This document shows positions 4,449 through 11,059 of a DNA stretch of 11,659 nucleotides, one piece after another. A program made the position numbers and the translations under genes. The stretch's first letter is position 1. Each line of letters opens with the position of its first letter. The notes beneath the pieces are model-generated. The model was not told where the DNA came from, did not search any database, and saw only the letters and a list, made by a program, of their open reading frames with translations. Source of the stretch: SKLM01 sp964542755. Its GTDB lineage: Bacteria > Chloroflexota > Anaerolineae > B4-G1. Location of the stretch: the NCBI GenBank assembly GCA_964542755.1, contig CAZIWL010000138.1, forward strand, positions 1-11,659. The letters run 5' to 3'.

Positions 4449-7022
4449 ATGAAAGCTCTTCAAAAGATGATGAAGTGGCTGCTGCCTCTCATAGTGATCG
4501 CAGGGCTGGTGTTCGCATTTGCCGGCTGTGCGCAGCCAACCCCGGCGCCGACTGAGGCGCCCGCGGAAGAGGAAGAGGAAGCCCCCGCAGAGGAAGAGGA
4601 ACCCGCACAGGAAGAAGAGGTCTTCAAGCTCGGCGTCTTGGGCCCCTTCAGCGGGCCGAGCGCCCGCACCGGTGAGGAATTCAAGGGCGCCGTGGAGATG
4701 GCGTTCGAGAACGTCGACTACAAGATCGGGCATTACAACGTCGAGCTTGTCTGGGTGGACTCGCAGTCCGATCCGGCCAAGGCCTCTCAGGCCTACGAGC
4801 AGGCCATCGTTCAGGACGGCATCCATGCCGGCCTGGCCAACTGGCACAGCTCCGTAGCCGTCTCCTGCATGGAGGTCGCCGCCAAGCACCAGATCCCCCA
4901 CTTCTGCCCCTATGGCGCGACGGAAGTGGTCAACGAGACCTGGCAGTCCGATCCCGACAAGTACTTCTACTGGGTCAACAAGTGGTGGCCCACGCCCAAG
5001 AACCTGAGCAAGAGCTACGTGCAGACGCTCGAGAACGCGATTGCGGAGGGCACGTGGCAGCCCGAGGCCAAGACTGTCGCCATCTACGGCGAGGACACGG
5101 ACTGGGGCCGCAGCTTCGGCACAGGTATCTCGGAGCAGTTCGAGGACGCTGGTTGGGAGATCGTCGGTACGGAGTACTTCAACATCGACCAGACCGAGTT
5201 CTACCCACTGCTCAACAAGTTTAAGGATCAGAACCCGGCCGTCCTGGCGGGCACGAGCACCGCAGCCCCCTCCATCTCCGCTTTCATCAAGCAGGCGGAC
5301 GAGGTCGGGCTCGAGAGCCTGATCATCGCCGATGGCCTCGGCTGGGTTGGCGAGTGGTACGACCTGACCGGCGACTCCTCCAACTACGTCATCGATCAGA
5401 TCCCCGGTTTCACCACCGAGGAAGGCAAGCAGTTCGCGGAAGCGTTCAAGGCGGAGTACGACCTGGAGCCCAGCCCCTCGGCAGCCGGCCTGGCCTACGA
5501 CGCCGGTGGGTTCTTCATCGGCGCCGCGCAGCAGACGTACGAGAACCAGGGCGAGCTCAGTTCGCAGACGCTGGCCGATTTCGCGAAGAACGAGGTTCAG
5601 ACCGGTGACTGGTCCTACACCGGCGGCATCGTGATGGAGGAGTACAAGTACACGCCGGACGTCGCTCCGGACCCCGTCACGGGTGAGGGCTTCTACACCT
5701 TCCCCGTCCTCCAGTACTTCGAGGGCGAGGGACACGTTATCTTCCCGGCTGAGCAGGCCGAAATGTCGCTGACCCCCAAGGGCGAGACCCCGGAGATCAG
5801 CGAGGCGCCAGCGGAGGAAGAGAGCGAAGAGCCTAAGGAAGCCACCGAGACCTTCAAGCTGGGCGTGTTGGGCCCCTTCAGCGGCCCGAGCGCGCGCACC
5901 GGCGAGGAGTTCAAGGCTTCTGCTACCATGGCCCTCGAGGAAATCAACTCCCAGATCGGCCACTACACCATCGAACCCGTATGGATCGACTCCCAGTCGG
6001 ACCCGGCCAAGGCCTCCCAGGCCTACGAGCAGGCCGTCGTCCAGGATGAGATCGAGGCTGGCGTCTTGAACTGGCACAGCTCGGTCGCCGTGTCCTGTAT
6101 GGAGATCACCGCGAAGCACCAGGTGCCGCACTTCTTCGGCTTCGGTGCCACCGAGGTCGTCAACGAGACGTTCAACTCCGACCCCGACAAGTACGGCTAC
6201 TGGATGTTCAAGGGTTGGCCGACGCCGAAGAAGCTGAGCGTCTCCTACGTCGAGGCGGTGGAAAGCGCCGTCGAAGAGGGAACCTGGGATCCGGGGGAGA
6301 AGACGGTTGCCATCTACGGTGAGGACACGGACTGGGGCCGCAGCTTCGGCGCTGCCATCAAGGAGCAGCTGGAGGCGGCAGGTTGGGAGACCGTGGATGA
6401 GCAGTACTTCAACATCGACCAGACCGAGTTCTATCCACTGCTCAACAGGTTTGCGGATCTGGATCCGGCCCTGATCGCCGGCACGAGCACGGCCGCGCCG
6501 TCCATCTCGGCCTTCATCAAGCAGGCGGACGAGGTTGGGCTGGAGAGCCTGATTATCGCTGACGGCCTGGGCTGGGTTGGTGAGTGGTACGATCTAACCG
6601 GTGAGTCGTCCAACTACGTGTTGGACCAGATCCCCGGCTGGGCTACAGAAGAGGGTAGGGCCTACGCGCAGGAGTTCGAGGAGCGCTTCGGCATTACCCC
6701 GAGCCCGTCGTCCGGCGGTCTCTCCTACGACGGCACCAAGTTCTTCCTGGCCGTGGCGCAGGACGCCTACGACGAGTATGGCGAGCTCAGCAGCGAGGTC
6801 ATCTACAATTTCGTCCAGGACAACGTCTGGACGGGTGACTGGACCTTCACGGACGGCATCGTGATGGACGAGTACGCGACGAACATGGACGTGGTCCCTG
6901 ACCCCGTGGTGGGTAAGGGCTACTACATCTTCCCCGTCCTGCAGTACTTCGACGGCGAAGGCAAGGTGGTCTTCCCGCCTGAGTGGGCCGAGCAGCAGAT
7001 GGAGCCCAAGCCGGCGGAGTAG
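4449..7022 (+). CDS. tandem-duplicated substrate-binding lipoprotein of a branched-chain-amino-acid-type (HAAT) ABC importer
   Basis: 857 residues in one frame, about twice the usual size. Residues 1-27 are a lipoprotein signal peptide with lipobox FAGC (lipidated C27), so the mature protein is membrane-anchored. A Pro/Glu-rich linker follows (about 28-57). Then come two complete type-I periplasmic-binding domains (Peripla_BP_6/LivJ-like), about 59-447 and 469-857. Both begin FKLGVLGPFSGPSARTGEEFK, and every landmark recurs exactly 410 residues later: NWHSSVAVSCME, YGEDTDWGRSFG, YFNIDQTEFYPLLN, and 42 identical residues at 267-308 and 677-718. By eye the halves are about two-thirds identical with no gap. 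The inter-domain linker is again Glu-rich. The role is to capture an amino-acid-like or amide-like solute for the LivGFHM-type proteins encoded downstream. The ligand is unknown. It is first in the operon, behind the B12 riboswitch. Confidence 0.93.
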   Translation: MKALQKMMKWLLPLIVIAGLVFAFAGCAQPTPAPTEAPAEEEEEAPAEEEEPAQEEEVFKLGVLGPFSGPSARTGEEFKGAVEMAFENVDYKIGHYNVELVWVDSQSDPAKASQAYEQAIVQDGIHAGLANWHSSVAVSCMEVAAKHQIPHFCPYGATEVVNETWQSDPDKYFYWVNKWWPTPKNLSKSYVQTLENAIAEGTWQPEAKTVAIYGEDTDWGRSFGTGISEQFEDAGWEIVGTEYFNIDQTEFYPLLNKFKDQNPAVLAGTSTAAPSISAFIKQADEVGLESLIIADGLGWVGEWYDLTGDSSNYVIDQIPGFTTEEGKQFAEAFKAEYDLEPSPSAAGLAYDAGGFFIGAAQQTYENQGELSSQTLADFAKNEVQTGDWSYTGGIVMEEYKYTPDVAPDPVTGEGFYTFPVLQYFEGEGHVIFPAEQAEMSLTPKGETPEISEAPAEEESEEPKEATETFKLGVLGPFSGPSARTGEEFKASATMALEEINSQIGHYTIEPVWIDSQSDPAKASQAYEQAVVQDEIEAGVLNWHSSVAVSCMEITAKHQVPHFFGFGATEVVNETFNSDPDKYGYWMFKGWPTPKKLSVSYVEAVESAVEEGTWDPGEKTVAIYGEDTDWGRSFGAAIKEQLEAAGWETVDEQYFNIDQTEFYPLLNRFADLDPALIAGTSTAAPSISAFIKQADEVGLESLIIADGLGWVGEWYDLTGESSNYVLDQIPGWATEEGRAYAQEFEERFGITPSPSSGGLSYDGTKFFLAVAQDAYDEYGELSSEVIYNFVQDNVWTGDWTFTDGIVMDEYATNMDVVPDPVVGKGYYIFPVLQYFDGEGKVVFPPEWAEQQMEPKPAE
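4623..7022 (+). repeat. internal direct duplication within the SBP gene (period 1230 bp)
   Basis: Sequence from 4623 recurs from 5853 in the same frame and orientation, and the pairing continues to the stop codon. Conservation at the DNA level is patchy: the block at 5247-5372 is strongly alike at 6477-6602, with mostly third-position changes. The two Glu-rich linkers suggest the duplicated unit was linker plus domain. Confidence 0.9.
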
Positions 7023-7058
7023 GGGCCCTAGCCCGTACCCGTTAGGGTGAGGCAACGC

Positions 7059-7097
7059 GGGGGTAGCGTGCGGCAGCTATTTGCCGGCGCTACCCCC
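7059..7097 (+). promoter_or_regulatory. strong intercistronic hairpin between SBP and LivG genes
   Basis: GGGGGTAGCG (7059-7068) pairs perfectly with CGCTACCCCC (7088-7097). Inside, CGGCA pairs with TGCCG around the loop GCTATT. There is no T tract after it. In importer operons such stems often protect the 3' end of the SBP message or attenuate read-through, giving more SBP than ATPase and permease. That role is inferred here. Confidence 0.6.
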
Positions 7098-7159
7098 GGC
7101 TACCGTGCAACAAGCATACCTTGTGTGCGCCTGTCGCTTTGCTTAAAGGAGAGCGTGGT

Positions 7160-7894
7160 ATGACGACAGACAACAGAGTACTGCACACCGAGAAGGTGAC
7201 CAAGAACTTCGGCGGGCTCACAGCCGTCAATCGGGTCTCGATGAACGTCGAGAGAGGACAGATCTATGGGCTGATCGGGCCCAACGGCGCCGGCAAGACG
7301 ACGTTCCTCAACTGCATCGCGGGTGCCCTGAACCCCAGCTCGGGCAAGGTCTACTTTCTTGGTGAGGAGACCACGGGTTCCTCGGCCGACGTGATGTGCC
7401 GCAGAGGCATGTCCCGCACATTCCAGATTCCGCTGCCCTTCCCCAAACTGACGGTGCTCGAGAACACCTTGGTGGGTGCGGTCTTTGGGGCTGGCGACGG
7501 TGCCGCCAAGCCTCCCAAGGAACGAGCGCGGAAGGCACTGGACTTCGTCGACTTCCCTATGCCCCCCAACACCCCGGCCGAGCAATTGAACGCCGTCCAG
7601 CTCAAACGCCTCGACTTGGCGAGAGCGCTGGCGTGCGAACCCAAGCTCCTCCTCCTGGACGAGTTGGCCTCAGGCCTGACGCCGGGCGAACTGGACGACC
7701 TTCTGGACATTATCCGCTCGATCAGGGATCAGGGGGTCACCATCATCGTCGTCGAGCACATTATGCGGGTGATCAAAGGTATATGTGACCGTGTAAAGGT
7801 CATTGAGTATGGGACCGAAATCTCGGAGGGGACCCCCGACGAGGTCCTGAACGACCCACGGGTCATCAAGGCCTACTTGGGAGAGGGGCACTGA
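7160..7894 (+). CDS. livG: LivG-like ABC transporter ATP-binding protein (HAAT family)
   Basis: 244 residues from the ATG at 7160, chosen because AAAGGAG lies 8 nt before it; an upstream in-frame start lacks a ribosome site. It is a cytosolic ATPase subunit energising the importer. Visible motifs are Walker A GPNGAGKT (40-47, K46), MSRTFQ followed by LTVLENTLVG (Q-loop region), Walker B LLLLDE (D167, E168), the D-loop region ASGLTPGE and the switch His in VVEHIM. The ABC signature is unusual: where LSGGQ-type residues normally stand, this protein has LNAVQ (143-147) before LKRLDLARAL. The C-terminal EYGTEISEGTPDEVLNDPRVIKAYLGE is typical of LivG. It lies 137 bp after the SBP gene and 52 bp before the LivF-like gene. 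The symbol denotes the family; the substrate may not be leucine. Confidence 0.92.
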   Translation: MTTDNRVLHTEKVTKNFGGLTAVNRVSMNVERGQIYGLIGPNGAGKTTFLNCIAGALNPSSGKVYFLGEETTGSSADVMCRRGMSRTFQIPLPFPKLTVLENTLVGAVFGAGDGAAKPPKERARKALDFVDFPMPPNTPAEQLNAVQLKRLDLARALACEPKLLLLDELASGLTPGELDDLLDIIRSIRDQGVTIIVVEHIMRVIKGICDRVKVIEYGTEISEGTPDEVLNDPRVIKAYLGEGH

Positions 7895-7946
7895 ACGCCG
7901 GGTTGAAGACCTGGTGGGAGCACGCGAAGTAAAGGAGGAAGGTCCG

Positions 7947-8651
7947 TTGCTTCAGCTAAAGAATGTCGATGCCAGTTATGGTTTTCTCCAGATCCTGTGG
8001 AGCGTCAACCTCGAGGTCGACGAGGGAGAGTTCGTTGGATTGGTGGGACCCAACGGCGCCGGAAAGACGACGACACTGAGAACGATTGCGGGGCTCCTGA
8101 AGCCGGCCGGAGGCGAGGTGCTGTTCAAAGGCAAGAGGATGAACGGCGTTCCGGCGTACCAGGCCACGCGGACGGGAATCAGCTACATCTCTGAGGATCT
8201 GAATCTCTTCGTTGAGATGTCCGTGCGGGATAACCTGCTCATGGGTGCCTATACGATACAGGACCGAGACGTGCAGCTCGAGACCCTCGATTTCGTTTTC
8301 GAGCTCTTCCCCCGTCTCAAGGAGCGGGAGTCCCAGCTTGCGGGCACGATGAGCGGCGGTGAGCGGAAGATGCTCGCCATTGCACGCGGACTCATGTCGA
8401 ACCCAGAGCTTCTGCTGGTCGATGAGCCGTCCCTCGGTCTCGCTCCCCACCTGGTCACTGACGTCTTCAATTCGCTTCAAAGGCTGCAGCAGGAGGGTGT
8501 CACGATTCTACTCGTGGAGCAGCGTGTGAACTCGACGCTGGAGATCACCGACAGAGCCTACGTATTGGAGCAAGGCAAGATTGCTATGGAGGGCCCTAGC
8601 AGCGAGTTGATCACGAATCAGCACGTCAAGAATGCCTACCTGGGCATCTAG
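7947..8651 (+). CDS. livF: LivF-like ABC transporter ATP-binding protein (HAAT family)
   Basis: 234 residues from a TTG at 7947. I chose it over an in-frame GTG 33 nt upstream because AAAGGAGGA (7931-7939) stands 7 nt before it and because 234 residues starting (M)LQLKNVDASYG matches LivF exactly. Motifs are Walker A GPNGAGKT (34-41, K40), an ISYISEDLNLFVEMSVRDNL segment around the Q-loop, an intact signature MSGGERKMLAIARGL (from M135), Walker B LLLVDE (D159, E160) and LLVEQRV, where LivF proteins carry Gln in place of the switch His. Unlike its LivG-like partner the signature is canonical, so the two ATP sites of a heterodimer would differ. It is co-transcribed with its neighbours, although 237 bp separate it from the permease. 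Confidence 0.92.
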   Translation: MLQLKNVDASYGFLQILWSVNLEVDEGEFVGLVGPNGAGKTTTLRTIAGLLKPAGGEVLFKGKRMNGVPAYQATRTGISYISEDLNLFVEMSVRDNLLMGAYTIQDRDVQLETLDFVFELFPRLKERESQLAGTMSGGERKMLAIARGLMSNPELLLVDEPSLGLAPHLVTDVFNSLQRLQQEGVTILLVEQRVNSTLEITDRAYVLEQGKIAMEGPSSELITNQHVKNAYLGI

Positions 8652-8750
8652 TGTGGTCACCTTGCGACGCGAGGATATCTTTCGCGGGCGTCCGTGCCCA
8701 GGTATGGATGTCTTAGAAACCCGGCGTCCGAAGTGGTCCCTGCAATGGGG

Positions 8751-8765
8751 GAGCGCTTAGCGCTC
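8751..8765. repeat. short perfect inverted repeat in the livF-livH gap
   Basis: GAGCGCT-T-AGCGCTC, 7+7 bp around one base. As RNA it would leave a loop of about 3 nt; as DNA it is a possible protein site. No T tract follows. Confidence 0.5.
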
Positions 8766-8819
8766 GATGAGGACAGGGTGGACAGATTAAGCAATGTCCG
8801 CGGCGCATGAGTCGACGCA

Positions 8820-8859
8820 GTCACCGTGTTGACTGAGTCACCGGTTGCACCAGGTCACC
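8820..8859 (+). repeat. three GTCACC direct repeats with a 17 bp period before livH
   Basis: GTCACC begins at 8820, 8837 and 8854, exactly 17 bp apart, ending 30 bp before the livH-like ATG. Between the first two lies the dyad TGACT-G-AGTCA (8830-8840). No -10 box is evident nearby. The pattern is clear; the purpose is unknown. Confidence 0.5.
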
Positions 8860-8888
8860 CACACACATGATGTAAGGAGAGGGAAGCT

Positions 8889-9920
8889 ATGGTAGAAAAG
8901 AGCTCATTCGGCACTTCACTGATGGAGACGATCAGCGAGAATCTGCCTGCGTCAATCGTGATCGCCGGCACAATCGTCCTAACCATCGTCATAGGCACGG
9001 TTGCCGGCCCATCCCAGATTCTAAATAGCATAATCACTGGGGGTATGTGGGCGCTCCTGGCCGTGGGACTGGCGCTCGTCTTCGGTGTGATGAACGTTCC
9101 GCACTTCGCCCACGGTGAGTCCTTCATGGTGGGAGCCTACGTATCGTATTTCGTCTTCAGCCCGATCAATCGGTCGCTGGGAGAGAGCCCTAACCCGGTG
9201 CTGGGAGCGGTGGCGCCGTTCCTCGGCATCCTGGCAGCCGGTGTCGCCGGCTTGATCCTGGGCGTCATCCTCGAGCGTCTGCTGTTTTATCCCCTGCGGG
9301 TGCGCACCAAGCAGGGATGGGTGATGAACGCCTTCTTGCTCACGGTGGGCATCTCCTTCATTCTGACGAATGGCACCACGCTGGTGTTGGGCCCGAACTT
9401 CCGCGGCATCCCTCGCTACTGGGACGTCCCGCCGTTGAATGTCTTTGGGGTGACCATGGCGGTGGACCGCGTGGTGGCATTCTTCGTCGCCCTCGTTTCG
9501 ATTGCTGCTCTCTGGTTCTTCTTGCGGCGGACCCGGACAGGTCGGGCGATCCGGGCCGTATCTCAGGACGAACTGGGGGCGCAGATGATGGGCATCAACC
9601 TCAACTTCATCTTCCCGCTGACCTTTGCCCTGGCGACCGCGATGGCTGCCATATCCGGAGCCAGCCTCCTGTTCATGTTCCAAGCTTACCCAACCGTGGG
9701 ACTCCAGCCTCTCTACATGGCCTGGTACGTCGTCATGATGGCGGGACTGGGAAACGTGGTTGGAGCCATCGTCGGTGGGTTCATCGTTGCTATCTTGCAG
9801 ACAGCGACGCAGCAGTTTTTTGGCATCTCGTGGGCGGACGTCATTCCCACGGTAGTGATGATCGTGGTGCTGCTCGTCGTTCCCCAGGGCATCTTCGGGT
9901 CTAAGATCAGGAGCAGCTAG
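8889..9920 (+). CDS. livH: LivH-like branched-chain-amino-acid-type ABC transporter permease
   Basis: 343 residues from the ATG at 8889 with AAGGAG just upstream. It is an integral inner-membrane protein with about eight hydrophobic segments, the first at about 20-40 and the second from about 45-66 leading into FGVMNVPHFAHGESFMVGAYVSYF. The H72-F-A-H-G-E77 motif corresponds to the NFAHGE signature of LivH permeases. The cytoplasmic coupling loop RTRTGRAIRAVSQDELGAQMMGIN (about 213-236) fits the ATPase-contact region, and the C-terminus MMAGLGNVVGAIVGGFI through PQGIFGSK is typical. It is slightly longer than usual (about 290-310) because of an N-terminal extension of about 40 residues. It forms the translocation pore with the LivM-like protein. 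A 237 bp gap with repeats precedes it, and a 99 bp gap follows. Confidence 0.93.
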   Translation: MVEKSSFGTSLMETISENLPASIVIAGTIVLTIVIGTVAGPSQILNSIITGGMWALLAVGLALVFGVMNVPHFAHGESFMVGAYVSYFVFSPINRSLGESPNPVLGAVAPFLGILAAGVAGLILGVILERLLFYPLRVRTKQGWVMNAFLLTVGISFILTNGTTLVLGPNFRGIPRYWDVPPLNVFGVTMAVDRVVAFFVALVSIAALWFFLRRTRTGRAIRAVSQDELGAQMMGINLNFIFPLTFALATAMAAISGASLLFMFQAYPTVGLQPLYMAWYVVMMAGLGNVVGAIVGGFIVAILQTATQQFFGISWADVIPTVVMIVVLLVVPQGIFGSKIRSS

Positions 9921-10019
9921 GAGACCAGCGAGAGCGGCCCAGGGCGCTGTTGCTTCCTCGGCCCTATGCGAGGCTAGGTTCGACAGGTGTTCTTGGCTTA
10001 AGGATAGAGGAGTGAAACT

Positions 10020-11054
10020 ATGGCATCAATGGAGATGGAACAGAGACGAGGCAATGGCTCGACGGGCTCGATAATCAGCTTCCTGCACGGCGTCGGCTTC
10101 ACGCCGCTGGGTCTGGTGCTGTTGGTCATCGTGGCTCTCTTGCCTCTCGTACCCCCGTTCAATCAAGAGCACATGATCCGTTGGCTCATCATGGGGGCCT
10201 TTCTAGCTGCCCAGGCTGCCGCCTTTGACTTCACGGCTGGCTACATCCAGGTCGTGAATTTCGGGTTCGCTGCCATCCTCGGCCTCGGGGCCTACACCTC
10301 GGGCATCCTGGCGAACACCTCACCGGTTCTGGCGGTGCAGCCGGGCGTCAGCCCGTGGATCGGCATCTTCCTCGGCGCTGTCTTGGCCGGTGTGGTTGGG
10401 CTCGGTTTGGGCTGGCTGACCCTCCGTCTGGAGGGTATTTTCGCAGCCGTGATGGCCTGGTTTGTGGGCATCGCGCTTATGGGACTAGTCCGCAACCTGA
10501 CCGAGTTGACCAGGGGCCCGCTGGGGATGAACCCCCGCAGTCTGTTGGAGACGACCTCAAACTTGCCCTACTACTACATCATCCTGGCGATGATGTTGGT
10601 CGTCTACGTTCTGCTGCGGCTGGTGACGCGGTCCAACTACGGGCTTGCGTTCAAGGCTATCGGGCAGAACATCGCCGCTGCGAAGGCTTCAGGCATCGAC
10701 CCTACCAAGTACCGTGTCCTGAACTTCGCGATGTCCTCGTTCTTCGCCGGCTGGCTTGGTGGGTTCTATGCCCACTACTTCGGTTCGCTAACCCCGCAGA
10801 CGATCATGCATACCTCTAAGACCGTAGAGGTCTTGGCGCTGGCCTACATCGGGGGACGCGGGAGCCTCTGGGGCGGGATGGTGGTGGCGTTCCCATTCGT
10901 CTTCGGGATCGAGCAGCTCAGGTCCAATTTGACCCAGTTGCCGGGCCTTCACCTGGTGATCTACGGTGTGTTGATGATCGTCGTGATGATCTTCTATCCC
11001 GACGGCGTAGCGGGCCTAATCAAGTGGGCCAAGTCGAAGATCGCGGGCGAGTAG
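10020..11054 (+). CDS. livM: LivM-like branched-chain-amino-acid-type ABC transporter permease
   Basis: 344 residues from the ATG at 10020, with AGAGGAG about 7 nt upstream. An in-frame ATG three codons later is the only near alternative. It is an inner-membrane protein whose hydrophobic segments begin at about 30. The family landmark GYIQVVNFGFAAILGLGAYTSG (N80-F-G-F) replaces the more common GQVSLGHAAFFGIGAYT, and the coupling loop SNYGLAFKAIGQNIAAAKASGIDPTKYR (about 203-230) is intact. The C-terminal AYIGGRGSLWGGMVVAFPFVF and FYPDGVAGLIKWAKSK are classical LivM. It pairs with the LivH-like subunit in the pore. The stop codon lies 5 nt before the ATG of the flavoenzyme, so the two are translationally coupled. 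Substrate specificity cannot be deduced. Confidence 0.93.
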   Translation: MASMEMEQRRGNGSTGSIISFLHGVGFTPLGLVLLVIVALLPLVPPFNQEHMIRWLIMGAFLAAQAAAFDFTAGYIQVVNFGFAAILGLGAYTSGILANTSPVLAVQPGVSPWIGIFLGAVLAGVVGLGLGWLTLRLEGIFAAVMAWFVGIALMGLVRNLTELTRGPLGMNPRSLLETTSNLPYYYIILAMMLVVYVLLRLVTRSNYGLAFKAIGQNIAAAKASGIDPTKYRVLNFAMSSFFAGWLGGFYAHYFGSLTPQTIMHTSKTVEVLALAYIGGRGSLWGGMVVAFPFVFGIEQLRSNLTQLPGLHLVIYGVLMIVVMIFYPDGVAGLIKWAKSKIAGE

Positions 11055-11059
11055 TCCCT

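Noticed and set aside
4392..6131. 579-codon open frame on the minus strand opposite the SBP gene
   Set aside because: It is the antisense shadow of a GC-biased gene. Its protein is low-complexity (Leu/Val/Gly/Asp/Arg-rich), repeats because the SBP repeats, and has no family motif.
9021..9683. 220-codon minus-strand frame opposite the LivH-like gene
   Set aside because: The product is His/Gln/Arg/Glu-rich, as expected for the complement of a membrane-protein gene; no motif or ribosome site.
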